Part shown: piece after piece, positions 1 through 7,298 of the stretch
How the letters are laid out: each line of letters starts with the position of its first letter
Numbering within the stretch: the stretch's first letter is position 1
DNA from: Bacteroidota bacterium
Lineage (GTDB): Bacteria; Bacteroidota; Bacteroidia; Bacteroidales; F082
DNA length: 60,059 bases
Direction of reading: 5' to 3'
Assembly (NCBI GenBank): GCA_018816765.1
Contig: JAHIUX010000021.1
Location: 1-60,059 of the forward strand
Notes under the pieces: model-generated
The model's input: the letters and a program-made list of their open reading frames with translations, nothing else
What the model was told of the DNA's origin: nothing
The model's database searches: none
Made by a program: the position numbers and the translations under genes

Positions 1-258
1 AATACAATCGAGAAGATTGTTTTATAAGTTTTACGGTTTTGGAGAGTCTTTGGACTTGTGGTTACCAAATTTGTTTCTTTTGTTCTCATGACAATTTAAA
101 TTTTAATTTGTTATTAATTGAAATATCTTGGAACAAAATTACATTGAGAATTTTCTCTGTGCGACCTACTTTGTAAAGTAGCACTCATTAATTTAAAATA
201 GTAAGACCTATTTTATAATATCAGACTTCTGTGAGAACCTAAAATGCTGCAATTAAGA
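1..258. other. AT-rich non-coding left flank
   Basis: I see no convincing gene here. The stretch is very AT-rich, like the regulator gene that follows it, and unlike the rest of the window. It holds a weak hairpin at 4-20 (acaatc/gattgt around gagaa, followed by TTTTA) that could be the terminator of a gene outside the window, and a perfect 7-bp inverted repeat (ctacttt-gt-aaagtag) near 167-182. Neither can be given a function. Confidence 0.4.
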
Positions 259-1383
259 TTAAACTTGTTTCCTAAATTCACTTGGAGTAAAATCGGTCAT
301 CTTTTTAAAAACCCTGTTAAATGCGGATTTTGTATTAAAACCACAATCAAATGCAATCCCTAAAAGAGATAAATTTTCATATTCAGGATTGCCTATTCTT
401 GTTTTCACTTCTTCTATTCTGTATTGGTTGATAAAATCAAAGAAATTGACACCAAATTGTTCATTAATTACACGAGAAAGATGATGTGATGGTATATCAA
501 GCTTGTTAGCTAACTCAGGAAGCGAAATGTTGGCATCCAAATAAGGCTTTTGGGTGGTCATAAAATGCTTTAATTTAGCAACATATTGTTCAATATCAGC
601 ATCTTTTATAAATATTCCGGCATATTTTGTTTTTGGTTCAGTAACATATTTGGTATCCCGGTTAGGATATTGAATAAAAATTTCCTTTTGCTTTAGACCA
701 TAATAACCAATCAAGATTATAAAAGCAGACAAAGAAAGTGTTAACCCGTGAGTACAAAATATCCACGAGAACATTTGGAAAACATGATGTATAGTAGTGA
801 AAATCATTAAAATTGTCCAAATACCACCAAAAGTATATACAAGCCTTCGTAACCAATCAAGGTTAACATTTTCGTACGATGAAAAATTATTGAAAATGTT
901 AATATCCAATTTTTTAAAAAGCAGTATTGATAGCATAAAATAAAAAGGCCCTGATATTACTGTGAAAAGTAGAAACGCATTAAACAGCAAAGGAGTCTTA
1001 TGCTCACTTTCCAAATGGTCTAATCTTATTCGTTCAGAAATTTCCGGAAAAAAAGAAGAAATAATGATAAATAGGTTGAAAAGGATAAAAGGGACAAAGT
1101 GCAGCAGTTCTGCTCTGTTGAATTGAGCCTTGTTATCAATCAAAGCAGAAATATAAAAATACAGGAATGGCCCGTGAAGCAGGAGTAATGAAATAAAACT
1201 TACTGATAGCAGATGAAAACCAGTAAAGAGTTTATCTGAAAACAACCCATATATACCTGTATAGAAACCCAGATATATTAGCCAACAAATGAGTATCTTA
1301 TCATGTAGTGCCTTTTTTTTCTGAAGAATCAAAAATGAAAAAAATAAAGCGTTGAATGAAGCTATTAAAAAAATATATTTCAT
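259..1383 (-). CDS. Membrane-anchored AraC-family transcriptional regulator
   Basis: A 374-residue regulator. The first ~230 residues are hydrophobic and contain about seven predicted membrane segments (the first three near 1-21, 31-48 and 56-81). The last ~100 residues form an AraC/XylS double helix-turn-helix, ending with the typical second-helix region (GIAFDCGFNTKSAFNRVFKK followed by TPSEFR). This multi-spanning sensor plus AraC DNA-binding architecture is common in Bacteroidota and is thought to couple a membrane signal to transcription; the ligand is unknown. It is transcribed away from the neighbouring integrase and is far richer in A+T than most genes here (15 G/C in the 60 bases 901-960), so it may have been acquired. 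No adjacent target gene is visible. Confidence 0.85.
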   Translation of the reverse strand: MKYIFLIASFNALFFSFLILQKKKALHDKILICWLIYLGFYTGIYGLFSDKLFTGFHLLSVSFISLLLLHGPFLYFYISALIDNKAQFNRAELLHFVPFILFNLFIIISSFFPEISERIRLDHLESEHKTPLLFNAFLLFTVISGPFYFMLSILLFKKLDINIFNNFSSYENVNLDWLRRLVYTFGGIWTILMIFTTIHHVFQMFSWIFCTHGLTLSLSAFIILIGYYGLKQKEIFIQYPNRDTKYVTEPKTKYAGIFIKDADIEQYVAKLKHFMTTQKPYLDANISLPELANKLDIPSHHLSRVINEQFGVNFFDFINQYRIEEVKTRIGNPEYENLSLLGIAFDCGFNTKSAFNRVFKKMTDFTPSEFRKQV

Positions 1384-1455
1384 ATCTTATTTCTCTAAAA
1401 ATCAAGAATTTCTATTAATTGCAGTATGCTTTCTATGCATGAAACCTAACTTGTT

Positions 1456-1493
1456 TATATGTGCACCTTTTTACCCGAAAAGGTGCACATATA
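1456..1493. repeat. Perfect 16-bp inverted repeat with 6-bp spacer, candidate recombinase site
   Basis: Two 16-base arms (1456-1471 and 1478-1493) are perfect reverse complements around the 6-base spacer TACCCG. The inner 11 bases of each arm read GTGCACCTTTT / AAAAGGTGCAC. Two ~11-bp arms around a 6-8-bp centre is the geometry of a tyrosine-recombinase core site such as dif. It lies 107 bp beyond the 3' end of the tyrosine recombinase gene. Neither strand has a U-tract directly after it, so it is not an obvious terminator. Confidence 0.6.
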
Positions 1494-1513
1494 CACCCAA
1501 AATGGCATGTATT

Positions 1514-1542
1514 GTGCACCTTTTGGCCTCCGAAAGGTATAC
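1514..1542. repeat. Second, imperfect copy of the GTGCACCTTTT inverted repeat
   Basis: The left arm (1514-1524) is identical to the inner 11 bases of the repeat at 1456-1493. The right arm (1532-1542, GAAAGGTATAC) matches the inverted form at 8 of 11 positions. The spacer is 7 bases. The centre lies about 54 bp, roughly five helical turns, from the centre of the first repeat, which fits a compound recombination site or tandem protein-binding sites. Confidence 0.5.
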
Positions 1543-1599
1543 ATTATTTTTTTTGTGTTTCATATTTGTGTCTTCTTTTTTTGTGTTTTAGGAGACCAA

Positions 1600-2718
1600 T
1601 TAAAGGTCATCGAAAGGTGATCTGATGCTGCTCAGGCTTTTCTCGCTAACATGCGTATAAATCTCTGTGGTTTTTGAGCTTTTATGCCCGAGTAATTCCT
1701 GTATGTATCGCAGATCAGTTCCTGTTTCTAGTAAATGAGTCGCGTAACTGTGCCTGAGCCAGTGTAAGGTTGCAGGCTTCCGAATGCCGGCTCCCTCAAG
1801 CGATTTTTTCAGTACCTTTTGTAAACTCGTTTCACTGTATTGCGTGCCGACCATTTGTCCCTCAAACAGCCAAATGCTGGGCTTATAGAGGCGGTAATAT
1901 TCACGCAACATCGTAATTACCTTGTCTGATATAGGCACTACCCGGTCCTTTCGGCCCTTGGCATCAACAACAATCAGTAAATGCCGCTTCGAAGAAATAT
2001 GCCCGGGCTTCAGGTTTAATAACTCACCTCGCCTCAAACCGCAAGCATATATGAGGCTAAGCATCGCCCTGTGCTTTGTGTTCTCGGTGCATGCCAGCAA
2101 GGCCTTAACTTCCTCCTTGCTTAATACATTTGGAAGTTTGTGCCGCCTCATGGGCCTTTCGAGCTTCTCAACCTCAAGCGGACAGCGTACAATTTCCCTG
2201 AAAAACAATTTTGCGGCATTTACAACCTGATTCTGGAATGAAAAACTGATGCCATTGGCAATGATATTGCTATTGACATAATCGACCATGTCAGTATTGT
2301 TTATTTCGGTGAATTGCTTGTTGCCAACATATTCCAAAAAACTGCTTAATGCACTTTCATAAGCCTTGATGGTCGACTGGCTATAGCGCTTATGCGACAT
2401 CCAGGCTACAAATTCAGCTAACCGTTTCCGGTGATCAATACTTAGCTTGTTTCGCCTGAACTCCTTGTACGATTGATTGTCCGGCTTGGGCCGCATCGGA
2501 ATCAGCCTGTAATCAACAAAGGCATGTGGCCTGATGGCCCTTAGCAGTTCGTCCAGATCGAATTCCGTTTCTGCTACCTGCCAACAGCTCGTGTCATCAT
2601 TCCATTTTGCCTTGCCATAGCGCTGCACCAGTTCATTCAGCAAATCGTCTGCATCGAAGTGGATGAACACAAGCGCCTCTTCGCCATAATTGCCCTGCCG
2701 TAGAATGATCTTCTTCAT
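1600..2718 (-). CDS. Tyrosine recombinase / site-specific integrase
   Basis: A 372-residue phage-integrase/XerC-D superfamily recombinase, which cuts and rejoins DNA through a 3'-phosphotyrosine. After a non-conserved N-terminal extension of about 90 residues there is a SAM-like core-binding domain (~95-180) and a catalytic domain (~195-365). The catalytic set is visible: Arg229 (CGLRRGEL), the beta-hairpin Lys near 254-257 (DAKGRKDR), His319-x-x-Arg322 (HWLRHSYATHLL), His345 (LLGHKSSKTT) and nucleophile Tyr354. There is no integron-integrase-specific insert. The gene sits between the AT-rich flank and normal-composition DNA and is followed by inverted repeats of recombination-site geometry. 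It could be a genomic-island integrase or an invertase; an ordinary chromosomal XerC/D is less likely because of the N-terminal extension. Confidence 0.9.
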   Translation of the reverse strand: MKKIILRQGNYGEEALVFIHFDADDLLNELVQRYGKAKWNDDTSCWQVAETEFDLDELLRAIRPHAFVDYRLIPMRPKPDNQSYKEFRRNKLSIDHRKRLAEFVAWMSHKRYSQSTIKAYESALSSFLEYVGNKQFTEINNTDMVDYVNSNIIANGISFSFQNQVVNAAKLFFREIVRCPLEVEKLERPMRRHKLPNVLSKEEVKALLACTENTKHRAMLSLIYACGLRRGELLNLKPGHISSKRHLLIVVDAKGRKDRVVPISDKVITMLREYYRLYKPSIWLFEGQMVGTQYSETSLQKVLKKSLEGAGIRKPATLHWLRHSYATHLLETGTDLRYIQELLGHKSSKTTEIYTHVSEKSLSSIRSPFDDL

Positions 2719-2810
2719 GCCATGTTGTCGTCAGTTGCGTTTTGTGCAGCCCTGTTTATATTTGATGATGAACCGTTAATTATCGGTTATTAACTCCTGG
2801 CCCTCAGGCC

Positions 2811-4349
2811 TCAGCTTCCCCAGCTTTCCCTGTCGAGGCTGCGGTATTGGATGGCTTCGGCAAGGTGTTCGTGCAGGATCTGTGGCTTCTCGTCGAGGTC
2901 GGCAATGGTGCGCGATACCTTCAGTATGCGGTCGAAGGCCCTTGCCGAAAGGCTTAGGCGCTCCATCGCGTTTTTCAGCAGGCTGCGCCCGGCATCGTCA
3001 ATCTCGCAGAAACTGTGCAGCATCTTGCTCGACATCTGTGCGTTGCAATACACATCGGCCTTGCCCTCGAACCTTTTTTCCTGGATTTTCCGTGCCTGCA
3101 TCACCCGCTGCCTGATGGCCTGGCTGCCTTCGCCCGAACGCCTGTCGGTGAGGTCCTTAAACGGAACCGGCACCACCTCCACATGCAGGTCGATGCGGTC
3201 CATCAGCGGACCTGATATTTTGTTCAGGTACTTTTGCACGATGCCCGGGCTGCACACACATTCCTGGTCGGGATGGTTGTAGTAACCACACGGACAGGGA
3301 TTCATGGCCGCGACAAGCATAAAGCTGGCCGGGAAATCAACCGAGATGCGTGCCCGCGAAATGGTTACAATGCGGTCCTCCATCGGCTGACGCATCACCT
3401 CAAGCACCGAGCGCTTGAACTCGGGCAGCTCGTCAAGAAACAGCACCCCGTGATGGGCCAGCGAAATCTCCCCGGGCTGGGGGTAGGTGCCTCCGCCAAC
3501 AAGTCCGGCATCGGAAATGGTATGGTGCGGACTGCGGAAAGGCCTGGCCGTAACTAGTGATTTGTGCTGCCCCAACACGCCCGAAACAGAATGAATCTTC
3601 GTCGTCTCAAGGGCTTCGTCGAGGCTGAGCGGCGGGAGTATCGAGGGCAGACGCTTCGCCAGCATGGTCTTGCCCGATCCCGGTGGCCCGATCAGAATCA
3701 CGTTGTGGCCGCCAGCAGCAGCAATCTCCAGCGCCCGCTTGATGTTTTCCTGCCCTTTCACATCAGCAAAATCAAATTCGTATTGGTTGTTGTTCATGCG
3801 GAAATCGGCTTCCGTGTCAATCTGTGTGCGCTCAAGTACCGGCTCACCGTTCAGAAACCCCACCACCTGCCCGATGTTTTCAGCGCCATAAACGGCAAGT
3901 TCAGCAACAACAGCCGCTTCGGCCGCATTCTCTGCCGGAATGATCATCCTGCTGAAGCCCTCTTTCATGGCCTTGATGGCAATGGGCAGGGCCCCTTTTA
4001 TGGGCTTCAGGCCGCCGTCGAGCGAAAGCTCTCCCATGATGATCGTCCTGTCGAGGGCCGTGGGCTCAAGCTGTCCGGAGGCTGCCATAATGCCAATGGC
4101 AATGGGCAGGTCGTAGGCCGAACCTTCCTTGCGGATGTCGGCAGGCGCCATATTGATTACGATTTTCTGCTTCGGGTACTTAAAACCGGTGTTGCCCAGG
4201 GCAGCTTCAATGCGCTGCTGGCTCTCCTTCACCGCACTGTCAGGCAATCCTACCAGAAAAAACTGTATCCCCTTGTCGATGTTGACTTCAATGGTGATGG
4301 GAATGGCTTCGATGCCAAACAAGGCGCTTCCGAAAGTTTTTACTAGCAT
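2811..4349 (-). CDS. comM: YifB/ComM family Mg-chelatase-like AAA+ ATPase
   Basis: A 512-residue AAA+ protein of the YifB/ComM family; in Vibrio and Haemophilus ComM is a hexameric helicase that helps integrate incoming DNA during natural transformation. The N-terminal ChlI-like domain opens with MLVKTFGSALFG. The Walker A motif is GPPGSGKTML, Walker B is GVLFLDELPEF, the family motif PFRSPHHTISDAGLVGGG is present, a cysteine-rich CPCGYYNH...CVC loop precedes the arginine-finger region, and the Mg-chelatase C-terminal domain carries LSARAFDRILKVSRTIADL. An in-frame ATG nine codons upstream (4376) would add a tail, but family members start at the chosen Met. A good promoter lies upstream at 4393-4423. 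Confidence 0.93.
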   Translation of the reverse strand: MLVKTFGSALFGIEAIPITIEVNIDKGIQFFLVGLPDSAVKESQQRIEAALGNTGFKYPKQKIVINMAPADIRKEGSAYDLPIAIGIMAASGQLEPTALDRTIIMGELSLDGGLKPIKGALPIAIKAMKEGFSRMIIPAENAAEAAVVAELAVYGAENIGQVVGFLNGEPVLERTQIDTEADFRMNNNQYEFDFADVKGQENIKRALEIAAAGGHNVILIGPPGSGKTMLAKRLPSILPPLSLDEALETTKIHSVSGVLGQHKSLVTARPFRSPHHTISDAGLVGGGTYPQPGEISLAHHGVLFLDELPEFKRSVLEVMRQPMEDRIVTISRARISVDFPASFMLVAAMNPCPCGYYNHPDQECVCSPGIVQKYLNKISGPLMDRIDLHVEVVPVPFKDLTDRRSGEGSQAIRQRVMQARKIQEKRFEGKADVYCNAQMSSKMLHSFCEIDDAGRSLLKNAMERLSLSARAFDRILKVSRTIADLDEKPQILHEHLAEAIQYRSLDRESWGS

Positions 4350-4392
4350 AGGCCGGGTTTTGATTGCACGAAACATGCAGACTGCAGTGCTA

Positions 4393-4423
4393 CAAATATA
4401 CTGAAACAGTATCCGAAATCAAA
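4393..4423 (-). promoter_or_regulatory. Promoter of comM (Bacteroidota type)
   Basis: On the minus strand TTTG, 19 bp and TATATTTG match the Bacteroidota consensus TTTG-N19-TAnnTTTG. Transcription would start about 7 bases after the -7 box, giving a leader of roughly 35 bases to the ATG at 4349. Confidence 0.65.
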
Positions 4424-4493
4424 GTGCCCGCCGTTTTTTTTCTGTCACTGGCTTCCCGGGAAGCGAAGCGGCTGATTGCTGCTGTGGGAAGGC

Positions 4494-5501
4494 TTAATTG
4501 CGGGGCTTGTAGCGCGACTGGCTCAGCATCTCCTGGCTATCGGTGAGCGCCATCAGCTCAGCGAGGCTTGTTTGCGGATGCCTTGCAGCATATTTGCGCA
4601 CAATCTGCCAACCCACCCATTCGCCCAAACGGGCAGGTGCTTCGGGCGAAAAATCCTGGCTGAACGGACCATCGTTGAAAAGTTTCTTAAACAACAGAAA
4701 ATCACTCGAATAAAGTGCCGATTCGCCCACCATAAAAGCCCATAGTTCGGCTTCGTTGTCCTTTACCCAGCCGAGCTGTTCCGCTGAATAACCGATGATG
4801 AATTCGTCAGCCAGATCGGGTTGCATGGCTTCGAGGAAATACAGCTTTTTGCCGGTGCGGATCATCTCATCAAGCACGGTCCTGTTGTTTGATGCTGATG
4901 CCACATCAAGGTCATATAGGCTGGCCATCAGGTCGTTGACGAGATGATCAGGTGTCATGCGGGCAATCATATAGCGCGGGATGCCCAGCTGCTGGTAATA
5001 CACGAAATCAGTACCAAGGTAGCAGTCCAAGGCCACAACAGCCGCATTTTCGGAGCACATCACCGGGCTTTCAAACTGAACGCCCGATACATAATAATAC
5101 ACCGCTGGAATCATATTTTCAGGAAAATAATGGTGATACCTGCGGTAAGCATCCGTCAGCTGACTGTTGATGGCAAGGGGATCAGCAAACACCTGACGGC
5201 AGGCCTGGTTGAGCCTGATGAGCTGGGTGTCGGTGACAAAGGCCCGGATGCGGGCAATATTGGCGCTGTCGTCAAGATCAGCATCCAGAAAAGGCAGGAA
5301 GTCGGGCTGTATCTTTTTTAAGCCGGCCGACAGCTCATTGGTGTCGCAACGAAACAGGGCTTCGCCATAATCCCTGATGACAACCGTTTCGGGTTCAAGC
5401 CCCTTAACATTGAGCTGTAAGGCCTGCTTGTGGTTGTTGCCGCACGAAGTGCCTATCAGCACAATTACTGCCAACATCAATATCCTCTGCATCATCTTCA
5501 T
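4494..5501 (-). CDS. gldB: Gliding motility lipoprotein GldB
   Basis: A 335-residue lipoprotein. The signal peptide ends in the lipobox LIGTSC with Cys20 as lipidation site. The body matches GldB in length and in conserved segments, notably the C-terminal EAPARLGEWVGWQIVRKY and the closing region around DSQEMLSQSRYKP. GldB is needed for gliding in Flavobacterium and is widespread in Bacteroidota, including non-gliders; its biochemical role is unclear, although it is distantly related to putative Zn-peptidases. It lies between comM and a barrel protein, all on the minus strand, but a hairpin terminator separates it from the upstream barrel gene. Confidence 0.85.
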   Translation of the reverse strand: MKMMQRILMLAVIVLIGTSCGNNHKQALQLNVKGLEPETVVIRDYGEALFRCDTNELSAGLKKIQPDFLPFLDADLDDSANIARIRAFVTDTQLIRLNQACRQVFADPLAINSQLTDAYRRYHHYFPENMIPAVYYYVSGVQFESPVMCSENAAVVALDCYLGTDFVYYQQLGIPRYMIARMTPDHLVNDLMASLYDLDVASASNNRTVLDEMIRTGKKLYFLEAMQPDLADEFIIGYSAEQLGWVKDNEAELWAFMVGESALYSSDFLLFKKLFNDGPFSQDFSPEAPARLGEWVGWQIVRKYAARHPQTSLAELMALTDSQEMLSQSRYKPRN

Positions 5502-5548
5502 GTGTTTTACCTTTCTTTAAACATTGCCTTGCTGCTTTTATTGCCACA

Positions 5549-5590
5549 AAAACAATAAACCGTCTCACAAGCGAAACGGTCTATTGCCGA
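5549..5590 (-). terminator. Hairpin terminator of the outer-membrane barrel gene
   Basis: Read on the minus strand, arms at 5576-5586 and 5553-5563 (CAATAGACCGT / ACGGTTTATTG, one mismatch) are followed by TTTTTG. It sits between the barrel gene and gldB and would separate the two transcripts. Its apex CTCACAAGCGAA resembles that of the terminator near 53530. Confidence 0.55.
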
Positions 5591-5661
5591 AATCTATAGC
5601 TTCCACTGCCTGGGTTGCTCAGGCCTTAGCCAAACGCATTGCCGGCCAGGCCTGCCATTTG

Positions 5662-6294
5662 TTACATAATTTTCCAGCCAAGGGTGACCATGAAACCCTG
5701 TGAACGTGAATCGAACTTCACAGGATTGGTGATGCCTGGAACTTCCACCTCCTTGATCATCTTGGTGATCCCGACATAGTATTGAATGTCGAGTGTCAGC
5801 ATCAGCACATCGATGCCGGCGCCAAACTGGAAACCCCAGTTCAGGTCGCTGATGTCGGCTTCCTTGATGGGAGCAATGAACCCACCTCCTGATTTTGAAT
5901 CAATGGTTTTGTCGACAATGATGGTTGCCGTTGGTCCGGCCTGGGCCCTGATGTTCATGAGTTTCAGATCGGCCAGCTTGAAACCGATGTACAAGGGTAT
6001 CTGGATGTTCTTTAGGTTGATCTCCTGTTCAATCGGGCTGAGTCCGCCACCGAGGCTGGGCGATTTGAATACACTTCCCGAAGTGTACCAGTTGATTTCG
6101 GGTTGCAAATACACCTTCGACCCCAAACGCACAAAGGCACCATAAAGGAAGCTGTTCTTTAAATCGCTTGTGATGTCACTCTGGTCGGCGGATAATTTGC
6201 TGGTGGTGTATCCGATTTTAGGGCCAAAACTGAATTGGGCCGATAAACTAATCACCGAAAGCAACATGGCAAAAAGAAGAATTGTCTTTTTCAT
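5662..6294 (-). CDS. PorT-like outer-membrane beta-barrel protein
   Basis: A 210-residue secreted protein. A Sec signal peptide (MKKTILLFAMLLSVISLSAQ) is followed by alternating amphipathic strands typical of the small outer-membrane beta-barrel family common in Bacteroidota (PorT-like, OMP_b-brl_2). Typical segments are FSFGPKIGYTTSKL, VYLQPEINWY, GFQFGAGIDVLMLTLDIQYY and a final strand FMVTLGWKIM ending close to the C-terminus, as expected for BAM-dependent barrels. It is divergent from a related barrel gene at 6590. A -7 box lies at 6354-6361. The transported substrate or structural role is unknown. Confidence 0.8.
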   Translation of the reverse strand: MKKTILLFAMLLSVISLSAQFSFGPKIGYTTSKLSADQSDITSDLKNSFLYGAFVRLGSKVYLQPEINWYTSGSVFKSPSLGGGLSPIEQEINLKNIQIPLYIGFKLADLKLMNIRAQAGPTATIIVDKTIDSKSGGGFIAPIKEADISDLNWGFQFGAGIDVLMLTLDIQYYVGITKMIKEVEVPGITNPVKFDSRSQGFMVTLGWKIM

Positions 6295-6353
6295 AAATCA
6301 GCGTGTTTTAATGATTGATAAATATGCGCACGAATTTTCTGTCATCAGGCAAT

Positions 6354-6361
6354 CAAAGGTA
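6354..6361 (-). promoter_or_regulatory. -7 promoter element of the outer-membrane barrel gene
   Basis: TACCTTTG on the minus strand fits TAnnTTTG and lies about 60 bp upstream of the start codon at 6294. I see no clear -33 element. Confidence 0.45.
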
Positions 6362-6589
6362 ATACATGAAAGCATGGGATGGTACACAGACCGTTTTTTT
6401 TTTCAACACGCACAGGCTTAAAACTTGGTTGCCAGGGCTGATCTGCATCAGGCATTTGTTGTACCTTTACACCAATTCATGGCTTAACCCGCTGACTTAA
6501 GCCTGAAGGAAATAATGATGACTTACATGACAAATGCGTGATTTTCATACCCGATTTCATCACAATAAACACCTCAGATCAATAAACAG

Positions 6590-7288
6590 ATGAAAAAGAT
6601 AACCCTGCTCTGTGGAATGGTGCTATGGCTGACTTCTTTTGCCATGGCACAGGATAAAGCCTTTCAGTTTGGCTTCAAGGTGGCACCCAATATCGGCTGG
6701 ATAAAACCCAATGCCGAAGACTATGCACGCAACGGCACCGATGCTGGCTTCAGCTGGGGCTTTGTGGCCGAAATTTTCCTCATGGAGAACTATGCCCTCA
6801 ACACCGGCTTCGATGTGGTGTACCTGAACGGCAGCTACACCTATCCCCATATGGTCACCATCAATCCACCCTCAGGAACAACCTATACCGGTGTCATGAA
6901 CCGGACCATCCGCGCCAAATATGTGCAGCTGCCCCTGGTGCTTAAGATGAAAACCAACGACTTCAATGGCTTTGTCATCTATGGTCAGGTGGGCTTTGGC
7001 CTTGGGTTTCTTGTCGATGCCAAAGCCGATGATAAATTCTTCAGTGGCGGACAGCTGATCATCGACGAAAAAAGCCAGATCAGCAAACAGCTGCGCTTTA
7101 CGCGTGAGTCGCTTATTCTTGGCGGAGGCGTGGAATATTCACTCGGCGGATCCACCTTCCTTACGGCCGGACTTAAATTCGACAATGGCTTTGTCGATAT
7201 CCTCAAAGACCAGAACAAAGTAGATCCCTCTATCGAAAACAAGGCCATTTCAAACTTTCTCGAACTCCAGATCGGATTACTGTTTTAA
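6590..7288 (+). CDS. PorT-family outer-membrane beta-barrel protein
   Basis: A 232-residue secreted barrel protein. The signal peptide runs to about residue 20 (LWLTSFAMAQ). The mature part opens with FQFGFKVAPNIGWIKP and contains the GFDVVYLNGSY, YVQLPLVLKMKTNDFNGFVIYGQVGFGLGF and YSLGGSTFLTAGLKFDNGF strand regions typical of the porin-family/PorT barrels. It ends in a hydrophobic strand (ELQIGLLF). It belongs to the same broad family as the divergent 5662 gene but is not a close copy. Only 10 bp separate it from nadE, so the two are probably co-transcribed. Function unknown. Confidence 0.82.
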   Translation: MKKITLLCGMVLWLTSFAMAQDKAFQFGFKVAPNIGWIKPNAEDYARNGTDAGFSWGFVAEIFLMENYALNTGFDVVYLNGSYTYPHMVTINPPSGTTYTGVMNRTIRAKYVQLPLVLKMKTNDFNGFVIYGQVGFGLGFLVDAKADDKFFSGGQLIIDEKSQISKQLRFTRESLILGGGVEYSLGGSTFLTAGLKFDNGFVDILKDQNKVDPSIENKAISNFLELQIGLLF

Positions 7289-7298
7289 ACCTGCTCCT

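Noticed and set aside
1352-1591. A 79-residue plus-strand open frame.
   Set aside because: It runs through the inverted repeats and overlaps the AraC start; composition is that of the AT-rich spacer, and no promoter or family was seen.
1384-1599. Integron with attC sites.
   Set aside because: The recombinase has no integron-specific insert and I found no GTTRRRY core pairs; the repeats fit a plain tyrosine-recombinase site better.
3564-4346. A 260-residue plus-strand open frame.
   Set aside because: It lies wholly inside comM in antisense, a shadow of high-GC codon use, with no family similarity.
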